NCBI GenBank assembly: GCA_041485125.1
Contig: JBGPIT010000100.1
Span: forward strand, 1 to 13,658
Source of the DNA: JBGPIT01 sp041485125
GTDB lineage: Bacteria > Desulfobacterota > Binatia > UTPRO1
Direction of reading: 5' to 3'
DNA length: 13,658 nucleotides
Shown here: positions 1-5,970 of the stretch, in pieces
How the letters are laid out: each line of letters starts with the position of its first letter
Numbering within the stretch: position 1 is the stretch's first letter
Made by a program: the position numbers and the translations under genes
The notes under the pieces: model-generated
Seen by the model: only the letters and a program-made list of their open reading frames with translations
Database searches by the model: none
What the model was told of the DNA's origin: nothing

Positions 1-8
1 CGACGCGA

Positions 9-1682
9 TCATTGCCCGAACAAGGTACGGGCGATCACCTTGAGCTCGAGGATCGGCTTCACGCCTTCGAAGATCGGCAGCACCGTCGCGTCGACGACGT
101 AGCGGCTGATCGCGAACTCCTCGGCGTAGCCCCAGCCGCCGTGGATGAGCTGGCCGTCCTGCGTCACCCAGACCGCGACGTCGGAGGCGAAGAGCTTCGC
201 CATCGCGGGCTGGAGCGCGATCGACTCGTCCTCGTCCATGGCGCGGGCGGCGGCGTAGGTCAGCTGGCGCGCGGCGGCGATGTGCGTCGCCATGCGGCCG
301 AGCTTGTATTGCGTGAGACCGAACTCGCCGATCGGCTTGCCGAACTGCTTGCGGTCGCTCGCGTACTCCGCCGTGCGTTGCAGCGCGGCTTGCGCGAGAC
401 CGGTCGCGCGGCCGCCGGTCTGCAGACGGCCGGCGGCGAAGCCTGCCATCTGGAGATAGAAGCCCTTGCCGAGACCGCCCTGCTCGCCGACCAAGTTCTC
501 GGCCGGGACGAAGAAGTTGTCGAACATCAAGGTGAACGAGTGCATGCCACGGTAGCCGGGTGTCGCGTCGGCTTTCCCCGTCAGCAAACCCCCGCCCGCC
601 TGGCGCTGCTCGAACGCGTGGCCGGGGAAGGTGTCCTTCGGAACGATGAAGAGCGATAGGCCCTTGGCGCCGAGCTTCGGGTTGGGATCGGTGCGGGCGA
701 GAAGCGCGAGCGCGTTGGCGCGGCCCGCGAAGGTGCACCACGCCTTGGCGCCGTTGATCACGTAGCCCTTGGCGCCGTCGCGCTCGGCGGGCTCGGCGCG
801 GCAGGTGATCGACGCGACGTCCGAGCCCGTATCGGGCTCCGTCACCGACACGCCCACCATGACGTCGCCGGCCGCGATCGGCGGCAGCCACTTCTCTTTC
901 TGCGCCTGCGTCCCGCCCTTGAGGAGCGCCTTGGTGAGGATCTCCGGTCGCGTGATCAGGCTGCCGGCACCGGCGAGCGACGCGGCCGAGAGCTCCTCGG
1001 TGGTCACGATCATGACCAGATTGCCCATGCCGCCGCCGCCGTACTCCTCCGGCACCGCCATGCCGAAATAGCCGAGGTCGGCCATCTTCCGGATCAGCGC
1101 GTCGGGGACGAGCTCGTCGCTACGATGGAGGTGCTCGGCCATCGGCGCGACCTCGGTCGCGGCGAACTGGCGGACGGAGTCGCGCGCCATCCCGGCGATC
1201 TCGTCGATGCGGCTGTTGTTGACTCCGCGAGTCGCGAGCTGCTGGCGGCCGATTGCCATCAGACGCGAGTCCTTGAGCGCCTCGCGCACCGCCGACCGCA
1301 CGGCCGGCGCGCCGAGCGTCTCGTCGAGGAAGCTCGGCGCGAGGCCGAGCTCTTCGGCGTGCGCGTCGAGCTGCGCGCCCGCCCGGCTCGCGACCTCGGC
1401 GACGAAGACGAGCGCGAGCTCGTCCATCTGCGCATCCGGCGTCCCGTTCTCGGCGAGCTCACGGCAATAGTCGCGAAGGCCGCGGGCGGCCTCGAGCTCG
1501 GTGGCGAGATACGCGACGCGCTCCGACTGCGGCTGGTGCTCGTCGATCGCTTTGCCCCGCTCGGTCAGCGTGGCAGCGCGGGCGACGACCTCCCGCACCG
1601 TCCGCTCCAACGATGAAAAGATCGTCGTGCTCGCGTCGGCTGCGGCGCGCGCGTCTCGACTCGAACTGGCGTGGCTCTCCAT
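9..1682 (-). CDS. mcd: Acyl-CoA dehydrogenase with N-terminal extension, (2S)-methylsuccinyl-CoA dehydrogenase-like
   Basis: A 557-aa FAD-dependent acyl-CoA dehydrogenase, longer than the usual ~380-400 aa because about 155 helical residues precede the catalytic domain. Visible ACAD motifs are VTEPDTGSD near residues 280-288 (FAD/substrate binding), DRKQFGKPIGEF near 443-454, IHGGWGYAEE near 513-522, and FEG at 538-540 with the expected catalytic base Glu539. The N-terminal extension together with RPEILTKALLKGG (about 245-257) and GYRGM (376-380) match what I remember of methylsuccinyl-CoA dehydrogenases of the ethylmalonyl-CoA pathway (methylsuccinyl-CoA to mesaconyl-CoA). That substrate is inferred; a branched- or short-chain acyl-CoA is the alternative. 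The ATG is supported by GGAGGT (minus strand, 1694-1689) six bases upstream. It is transcribed divergently from the 3-hydroxybutyryl-CoA dehydrogenase/epimerase genes, which strengthens the pathway reading. ACAD membership is near certain; the Mcd assignment is moderate. Confidence 0.85.
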   Translation of the reverse strand: MESHASSSRDARAAADASTTIFSSLERTVREVVARAATLTERGKAIDEHQPQSERVAYLATELEAARGLRDYCRELAENGTPDAQMDELALVFVAEVASRAGAQLDAHAEELGLAPSFLDETLGAPAVRSAVREALKDSRLMAIGRQQLATRGVNNSRIDEIAGMARDSVRQFAATEVAPMAEHLHRSDELVPDALIRKMADLGYFGMAVPEEYGGGGMGNLVMIVTTEELSAASLAGAGSLITRPEILTKALLKGGTQAQKEKWLPPIAAGDVMVGVSVTEPDTGSDVASITCRAEPAERDGAKGYVINGAKAWCTFAGRANALALLARTDPNPKLGAKGLSLFIVPKDTFPGHAFEQRQAGGGLLTGKADATPGYRGMHSFTLMFDNFFVPAENLVGEQGGLGKGFYLQMAGFAAGRLQTGGRATGLAQAALQRTAEYASDRKQFGKPIGEFGLTQYKLGRMATHIAAARQLTYAAARAMDEDESIALQPAMAKLFASDVAVWVTQDGQLIHGGWGYAEEFAISRYVVDATVLPIFEGVKPILELKVIARTLFGQ

Positions 1683-1708
1683 GAAAGGACCTCCGGCGGG
1701 CGGAATCG

Positions 1709-1737
1709 TTGACGACGTTTACCTGAAACCATAGGAT
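1709..1737 (+). promoter_or_regulatory. Candidate sigma70-type promoter for the hbd-epimerase operon
   Basis: TTGACG (1709-1714, five of six matches to the -35 consensus) is followed after exactly 17 bases by TAGGAT (1732-1737, four of six matches to the -10). Transcription would start near 1744, giving a leader of about 170 nt before the ATG at 1916. It lies in a relatively AT-rich patch of an otherwise very GC-rich divergent gap. It is found by eye only. On the minus strand TATGGT (1733-1728) could serve as a -10 for the dehydrogenase gene, but its -35 position is poor. Confidence 0.5.
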
Positions 1738-1749
1738 CGCGCGACTTCT

Positions 1750-1764
1750 GGCAGCAGTGCTGCC
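1750..1764. promoter_or_regulatory. Perfect 15-bp palindrome, candidate operator at the divergent promoter
   Basis: GGCAGCA-G-TGCTGCC is a perfect inverted repeat with 7-bp arms around one central base. It begins about six bases after the predicted start of the plus-strand transcript, and upstream of the minus-strand gene. A dimeric repressor (for example TetR or GntR type, common at acyl-CoA genes) bound here could control both directions. No regulator gene is encoded in this window, so the protein is unknown. Confidence 0.4.
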
Positions 1765-1765
1765 G

Positions 1766-1789
1766 CGCTGGCGCGTGTGCCCGCCAGCG
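1766..1789. repeat. Inverted repeat with 8-bp arms and 8-bp spacer, leader hairpin or second operator
   Basis: CGCTGGCG (1766-1773) and CGCCAGCG (1782-1789) are perfect reverse complements separated by eight bases. The repeat begins one base after the 15-bp palindrome at 1750-1764. It would lie in the 5' leader of the hbd operon and could form a strong RNA hairpin, or be a 24-bp operator on DNA. No T-run follows, so it is not a typical terminator. Confidence 0.4.
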
Positions 1790-1915
1790 GCGCCACCGAG
1801 TACCGCCCGCCCGAGGAATCCGAGAGGAGCGCCGGCTGCGAAGGTCTGTCGTTGAAGCCCGGAGACGCGCTCGGTTCTCGAGACGAGTTGCGATCATTTT
1901 CAGGAGGAAGCGTTC

Positions 1916-2812
1916 ATGGAAATTCGGCGAGTCGCGGTAATCGGAAGCGGGCAGATGGGCACCGGGGTCGCGCAAGTCGCCGCGCGCGCCGGGGTCGAGA
2001 CGGAGCTCTTCAAGATGACCGAGGGCGCCGTCGACGCCGGCAAGCAGAAGATCGCCAAGGCCCTGAAGCGCGAAGTCGAGAAGCAGCGCTGCAGCGAGGC
2101 CGAGATGGACGAGACCCTCGGCCGCCTCACCTGCACCAACTCGATCCACGACCTCGCCGAGTGCGACCTCGTGATCGAGTCGATCGTCGAGGACATGGAC
2201 GAGAAGAAGCGCCTGCTCAGCCGGCTCGACGATGTCGTGAAAGAGCAAGGCATCTTCGCGACCAACACCTCGACGCTCTCCGTGACCGCCCTCGCCGAGT
2301 CCACCAACCGTCCGGCGCGGGTGATCGGCATGCACTTCTTCAATCCGGCCACGGTCATGAAGCTCGTCGAGATCGTGCCGACGCTCCGCACCGACGCGGC
2401 CGTCCTGGGCGCCGCGCAAGCCTTCACCGAGCGTCTCAAGAAGACCGGCGTGGTCGTGCGCGACTTCACCGGCTTCGTCGTGAACCGGCTCCTCACGCCC
2501 TACATGGTCGACGCCATGCGGACCTTCCAAGAGGGTCTGGGCTCGATCAGCGCGATCGACTCGGCGATGCAGCTCGGCGCGAACCATCCAATGGGACCGT
2601 TGGCGCTTGCCGACTTCATCGGCCTCGACATCGTGTTTCACATGGCGAGCAACCTCTACGAGGAGTACCGTGAGCCGCGTCTCACGCCGCCGCCGCTGCT
2701 GAGGCGGCTCGTCCTCGCAGGCTATCTCGGCCGGAAGAGCGGCAAGGGCTTCTACGACTACTCGAAGACGCCGCCCGCCCCCAACGATTGGCTGGTCGGT
2801 AACCCCGCCTAG
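1916..2812 (+). CDS. hbd: 3-hydroxybutyryl-CoA dehydrogenase (3-hydroxyacyl-CoA dehydrogenase family)
   Basis: A 298-aa cytosolic oxidoreductase interconverting 3-hydroxyacyl-CoA and 3-oxoacyl-CoA, of full Hbd/PaaH/FadB2 length. The N-terminal Rossmann domain carries GSGQMG at residues 10-15. Expected catalytic residues are Ser119 (in NTSTLS), His140 (in GMHFFNP), Glu152 and Asn190 (in GFVVNR). GANHPMGPL (221-229) and GRKSGKGFYDYS (272-283) are family signatures of the C-terminal domain. By alignment from memory with clostridial Hbd, the acidic residue at the end of beta-strand 2 is replaced by Lys33, which could shift cofactor preference toward NADP(H). The ATG is fixed by AGGAGGA (1902-1908). 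The epimerase gene starts 2 nt after the stop. The physiological direction is not shown by sequence; with the neighbours, acetoacetyl-CoA/3-hydroxybutyryl-CoA is the best substrate guess. Confidence 0.93.
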   Translation: MEIRRVAVIGSGQMGTGVAQVAARAGVETELFKMTEGAVDAGKQKIAKALKREVEKQRCSEAEMDETLGRLTCTNSIHDLAECDLVIESIVEDMDEKKRLLSRLDDVVKEQGIFATNTSTLSVTALAESTNRPARVIGMHFFNPATVMKLVEIVPTLRTDAAVLGAAQAFTERLKKTGVVVRDFTGFVVNRLLTPYMVDAMRTFQEGLGSISAIDSAMQLGANHPMGPLALADFIGLDIVFHMASNLYEEYREPRLTPPPLLRRLVLAGYLGRKSGKGFYDYSKTPPAPNDWLVGNPA

Positions 2813-2814
2813 CC

Positions 2815-3252
2815 GTGCTCTCCCGGATCCACCACGTCGGCGTCGTCGTCCGCGACCTCGAGCAGGCGTACGGCTTCTGGCGCGACGTCCTCGGCCTCGC
2901 GGTGCACAAGGTCGCGACCGTCAAGGACCAGGACGTCACCGCGGCGCTACTCACCGTCGGCGACAGCGAGATCGAGCTCTTGCAGCCCCTCTCCTCGCAG
3001 AGCGGCATCGGCAAGTTTCTCGAGCGCCGTGGCGAGGGCCTGCATCATCTCTGCTTTGCGACTGACGACGTCGGCGCCGAGCTCGAGTCGGCGCGGGCGA
3101 AGGGCATCCGCCTCATCGACCAGAAACCCCGGCCGGGTCTCGCGGGCATGATCTGCTTCCTGCACCCGGCCGCGACCCACGGGGTCCTGATCGAGTACGC
3201 CGAGCCTTTTCCCGAGGACGCCGGCCACGGCTCCGACGGGGGCCACCGATGA
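2815..3252 (+). CDS. mce: Methylmalonyl-CoA / ethylmalonyl-CoA epimerase (VOC superfamily)
   Basis: A 145-aa vicinal-oxygen-chelate protein of normal length for methylmalonyl-CoA epimerase, which interconverts the 2R and 2S forms of methylmalonyl-CoA and, in the ethylmalonyl-CoA pathway, also ethylmalonyl-CoA. Two beta-alpha-beta-beta-beta modules are visible. Alignment from memory to the Propionibacterium enzyme places the metal ligands at His7, Glu54 (Gln65 in that enzyme), His78 and Glu127. Family hallmarks are DVLGL (24-28), IELLQPL (53-59), RRGEGLHHLCF (71-81) and FLHPAATHGVLIE (115-127). It starts with GTG only 2 nt after the hbd stop, with no separate ribosome site evident, so translation is probably coupled. 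Its stop overlaps the next ATG by four bases. No methylmalonyl- or ethylmalonyl-CoA mutase lies in this window. Confidence 0.88.
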   Translation: MLSRIHHVGVVVRDLEQAYGFWRDVLGLAVHKVATVKDQDVTAALLTVGDSEIELLQPLSSQSGIGKFLERRGEGLHHLCFATDDVGAELESARAKGIRLIDQKPRPGLAGMICFLHPAATHGVLIEYAEPFPEDAGHGSDGGHR

Positions 3253-3599
3253 TCGACACCCAGCGGATCGACCACGTGACGGTCGCGACCCCCGATTCGG
3301 CCGCGGCCGAGGCGACCTTCCGACGGAGCTTCGGCTTCGCGCCGGCGGCGCCGGGTGCCCTCCAGATCGGGGACGCGCGCATCGAGTTCGTGACCCCGGC
3401 AGCCGGGACGACCCTCGCCGAGATCCTCGCCTCGAGCGGTGAAGGGATGGCCGAGCTCTGCCTGCAGGTGGCGAGCCTCGAGTCCGCGGCGCGGTCGCTC
3501 ACCTCGGCCGGGGTCGGCCACACGCGTGACGGCGGCGCGCTACGGATCGATCCGAAGGCCGCCCACGGCGTCCGCCTCAGCCTGATCGAGCGCCGCTGA
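3249..3599 (+). CDS. Small VOC-family protein, degenerate epimerase paralogue
   Basis: A 116-aa protein built on the same fold as the preceding epimerase, and shorter. It begins IDHVTVATPD (7-16, matching the epimerase start) and retains IEFVTP (45-50), SGEGMAELCLQ (63-73) and IDPKAAHGVRL (100-110). Aligned to the epimerase, ligand positions read His9, Glu46, Glu69 (His in the epimerase) and Ser111 (Glu in the epimerase), so two of four metal ligands are changed. It overlaps the epimerase stop in an ATGA arrangement, which implies translational coupling and similar amounts of both proteins. It may be a partner subunit, an enzyme with altered chemistry, or a non-metal binding protein. The function is not known. 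A terminator-like hairpin follows 21 bases after the stop. Confidence 0.82.
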   Translation: MIDTQRIDHVTVATPDSAAAEATFRRSFGFAPAAPGALQIGDARIEFVTPAAGTTLAEILASSGEGMAELCLQVASLESAARSLTSAGVGHTRDGGALRIDPKAAHGVRLSLIERR

Positions 3600-3619
3600 G
3601 TACCGCCTCACCCGATGGC

Positions 3620-3651
3620 CTCGCGCCCGCGCGACTCGCGAGCAGTTTTTT
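3620..3651 (+). terminator. Candidate Rho-independent terminator of the hbd-epimerase-VOC operon
   Basis: CTCGCG (3620-3625) pairs with CGCGAG (3637-3642) across an 11-base loop. Three bases later comes a run of six T (3646-3651). It lies 21 bases past the VOC stop codon. The all-GC/AT stem is only 6 bp, so strength is uncertain, but T-runs are otherwise rare in this window. Confidence 0.5.
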
Positions 3652-3783
3652 GACCAGCTTTGTACCGGCCTCGCCACAAAAGTGTCGCGACCAGCGCGCG
3701 CGGTATTGGAAGGCGAACGAGTTTTCCGCGCGCACGCTGGCACCGTGGTTGCAACGCGCGTTTCCTTGTACCAACTTAGACTC

Positions 3784-4131
3784 ATGTCCGAAGCGTTCAC
3801 GACCTGGCGGCCGCTGGTGCCCGCGGAGATCGAAAGAGTTCCGGAGAGCCCCGGAGTCTACGAGCTCGCCACGTTGGTTCGCACCGTGCTCTTCATCGGT
3901 GCCGCGACGGACAGTCTCACGGCAGAGCTGATGCACCATGTGAACGTCGCGAACGGGCAGTTGCTGCGACACGGTCGTCTCTACTTTCGCTACCGCGCGA
4001 CCGACGACCCGATCCAGACCCAGAACGCGTTGCTCGCCGACTATACGGCTCGCCATGGCGGAGCGCTGCCGCCGGCGCAGGCGACGCCGCCACCGCCGCC
4101 GCCGCCGAAGCGCCATCTGAAAGCGGTCTGA
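3784..4131 (+). CDS. Small GIY-YIG-fold protein, apparently catalytically inactive
   Basis: A 115-aa protein. SPGVYEL (22-28) and VLFIGAATDSL (35-45) match the two beta-strands of a GIY-YIG domain (GVY at 24-26, FIG at 37-39), and QNALLADYTARHGGALPP (80-97) fits the helix with the usual E-x-x-L-L...hG.LP pattern. The catalytic Arg expected in the helix after FIG is absent (the helix reads DSLTAELMHH) and the metal-binding Glu aligns with Gln80. The domain therefore looks unable to cleave DNA. The C-terminus is a short tail with seven prolines (102-108) followed by a basic end. The start is uncertain: ATG 3784 just precedes the domain and has no clear ribosome site, while an in-frame GTG at 3682 would add 34 residues unlike the domain. 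The upstream 180 bases are lower in GC and look non-coding. Its role is unknown. Confidence 0.65.
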   Translation: MSEAFTTWRPLVPAEIERVPESPGVYELATLVRTVLFIGAATDSLTAELMHHVNVANGQLLRHGRLYFRYRATDDPIQTQNALLADYTARHGGALPPAQATPPPPPPPKRHLKAV

Positions 4132-4137
4132 TCCCGC

Positions 4138-4159
4138 GCGCGCGCACGACTACGCGCGC
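4138..4159. terminator. GC-only hairpin between convergent genes, possible weak terminator
   Basis: GCGCGCG (4138-4144) can pair with CGCGCGC (4153-4159) around an 8-base loop, between the converging GIY-YIG and glycosyltransferase genes. There is no T-run on either strand, so intrinsic termination is doubtful. Confidence 0.2.
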
Positions 4160-4193
4160 ACCTCGCAAACTCGCCAGACTCGCCTTCCCTTAC

Positions 4194-5903
4194 TCACTCC
4201 CCGCGCTCCGACTCGGCGGGCACGTCCTCGCGCCGTAGCACGTAGATCCGATCGCCCTGCGCCCACCACGTGGGGACGCTGATCGACCGCTCGACCGCGT
4301 AGCCCGCGACCGGCCCGTTCGCGATCACGAACGGCAGTCGCGCGGTGCCGCTCAGGTTCGGCACGTCGCGATCGGGATCCTGGCCGGGGGCGAGATTCTC
4401 GGGGTGGGCGTAGAGCCGCCATCCGTTCTCGACGTAGCCGGCGTCGATGCGATGCTCGGCGACGCCGCGCGCGCGAAGACTCGCGACGGCGGCACCGACC
4501 GCACGGCCATACGCCAGCATGTCGCGCGTACCGCTCACGTCGAGGAGCGCGAGCGCGGCGAGCGTCGCGCTCGCGGCAGCGGTCTGGACGCGCCCCGGCC
4601 TCGCGCGCCCGGTCGCGATCGCGATCGCGATCGCGACCGGCACGATCGGCAAGAAGTAACGGTCGTAGAAGAACCAGAGCACGAAGCAGATCGCGATCGA
4701 GACCAACGCGTAGACGGCGACCAACCCCCAGCGTGCGGATGCGGAGCCACCGCTCCGCCACAAGGTCGCGACACGCGCGACGAGACAGGCGGCAGCGAAG
4801 AGGCCGACGAGCGTGATCACCGTCGCCAGCGCCGCGCGCGCGGTGCCGGGCTCCAGGGCGGCCTGCAGCAACGGACGCGCGGCGCCGAGCTCTTGCACGC
4901 TCCAGGTGGCGCGCGGCTTGAGCGCGAGCACGGGGGTCGGCGCGAAAGAGGTCGCGATTCCCGCCACGACCAGCGCCACCGCGGCGACGCGCCAGGGCCA
5001 CCGGCGCAGCGGTGGCGCGGTGAGGACGAGCGCCGGAAGCGCCGCGATCCCGAGATGCGCCAGCATGCTGGCGAGCGCTTCGAGGTAGACGAGCGGCGAG
5101 ACCAGGAAGACGTACTCGAGCCGCCCGATCCGGTAGGCGAGCCCGCCGGCGCCCCCGGCGGGCGGCCACAGCCGACCGACGACCAGCGCGGCGGCGGCCA
5201 TGATCGCCACGGTCGCAACGGCCGCCCCGGCCGTCCCCGGACGCAACCAGTCGCGGGGCGAGATCGTGACGTTGCGTGCGGTCGAGCCGCCCGCGCGCCG
5301 CATGGCGACGAGCAGCAGGGCCGCGGGAATCGCGATCGCGACCGGACGAATCATGAAGGACGCGGCGGCAAGGGCGAGGCCGAGGCCGATCCACAGCCGG
5401 CCCCCACGTCGATCGCGCCCGGACGGCGCGGTGCTCGGCGGCGGCTCGCGCAGGCCGATCGTCAAAGCACAGAGGCTCCCGAGCGCGAGCGCGACGAACG
5501 GCACGTCGGTCATGAAGGTGAAGCTCAAGACGAACCAGACCGGATAGAGCGCGAGCGTCGCGGTCGCGAAGGCGGCCCGTCGCGCGTCGACGTCGAGCGC
5601 GCGCAGCAGCGCGAAGAACGCGAGCAGACCGGCGGCCGCGATCACCAGCGTCGAGACGCGGAGGGCGGTGTACGAGAAGCCGGCGGCCAGCGCGAAGGGT
5701 ACGGCCCAGAAGATCTGCACCAGGGGAATCGTCGAGCTCCACGCGCTGACGTGAAGGCCGCGGCCGGCGATGAGCCGCTCGACGCTCGTGGCGTAGATCC
5801 AGTCGTCGATGAGCGGCACGTCGGCACGCGGATCGACGAGGAGCGCGGCGACGCCCCAGCCGAGCAAGAGGGCCGCCGCGATCATCCAGGGTCGTCGTGC
5901 CAT
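4194..5903 (-). CDS. Polytopic membrane glycosyltransferase, GT39/PMT-like (ArnT-type fold)
   Basis: A 569-aa integral membrane protein with about 12 hydrophobic segments, beginning at residues 6-23 and ending near 455, and a C-terminal soluble domain of about 110 residues. The first external loop carries an Asp-Asp pair (D33-D34 in LIDDWIYA), a later loop has FMTDVPF with D133, and YDRYFLP is at 413-419. These are typical of GT-C transferases such as protein O-mannosyltransferases and ArnT, which move a sugar from a polyprenyl-phosphate donor to an acceptor outside the membrane. Donor and acceptor cannot be told from sequence. It lies 67 nt downstream of the histidine kinase on the same strand. 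The start ATG has only a weak AGGG two bases upstream, inside a small hairpin. Residues 421-431 (VPVAIAIAIAT) are encoded by a perfect DNA palindrome. Confidence 0.8.
   Translation of the reverse strand: MARRPWMIAAALLLGWGVAALLVDPRADVPLIDDWIYATSVERLIAGRGLHVSAWSSTIPLVQIFWAVPFALAAGFSYTALRVSTLVIAAAGLLAFFALLRALDVDARRAAFATATLALYPVWFVLSFTFMTDVPFVALALGSLCALTIGLREPPPSTAPSGRDRRGGRLWIGLGLALAAASFMIRPVAIAIPAALLLVAMRRAGGSTARNVTISPRDWLRPGTAGAAVATVAIMAAAALVVGRLWPPAGGAGGLAYRIGRLEYVFLVSPLVYLEALASMLAHLGIAALPALVLTAPPLRRWPWRVAAVALVVAGIATSFAPTPVLALKPRATWSVQELGAARPLLQAALEPGTARAALATVITLVGLFAAACLVARVATLWRSGGSASARWGLVAVYALVSIAICFVLWFFYDRYFLPIVPVAIAIAIATGRARPGRVQTAAASATLAALALLDVSGTRDMLAYGRAVGAAVASLRARGVAEHRIDAGYVENGWRLYAHPENLAPGQDPDRDVPNLSGTARLPFVIANGPVAGYAVERSISVPTWWAQGDRIYVLRREDVPAESERGE
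4609..4640. repeat. 32-bp perfect palindrome of GATCGC hexamers inside the glycosyltransferase gene
   Basis: CCGGTCGC, then three GATCGC units, then GACCGG, reads identically on both strands over all 32 bases. It encodes part of a membrane helix (alternating Ala and Ile). The last 17 bases (4624-4640) recur exactly at 5329-5345 in the same gene. It contains overlapping GCGATCGC octamers. It may be slippage or composition-driven. Confidence 0.6.
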
Positions 5904-5906
5904 CGC

Positions 5907-5920
5907 CCTGCGCTAGCAGG
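5907..5920 (-). promoter_or_regulatory. Small hairpin over the ribosome-binding region of the glycosyltransferase gene
   Basis: On the minus strand, CCTGC and GCAGG form a 5-bp stem with a 4-base loop, ending four bases before the ATG at 5903. The only Shine-Dalgarno-like bases (AGGG) lie partly within the stem, so the structure could dampen initiation. It is weak evidence alone. Confidence 0.25.
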
Positions 5921-5970
5921 ACGGCCGCGGACGCTCCAGGCGAGCGGGCGCGCGGCGCTGGGAGGCTGAC

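Noticed and set aside
1565..2641. 358-residue minus-strand frame across the divergent gap and the hbd gene
   Set aside because: Antisense to hbd and inconsistent with the promoter-like gap; no fold is evident.
4404..5969. A 521-residue plus-strand open frame opposite the glycosyltransferase gene
   Set aside because: Its product is a monotonous Arg/Asp/Glu/Gly-rich string with no domain, while the opposite strand encodes a clear membrane protein; this is the usual antisense artefact of high-GC DNA.
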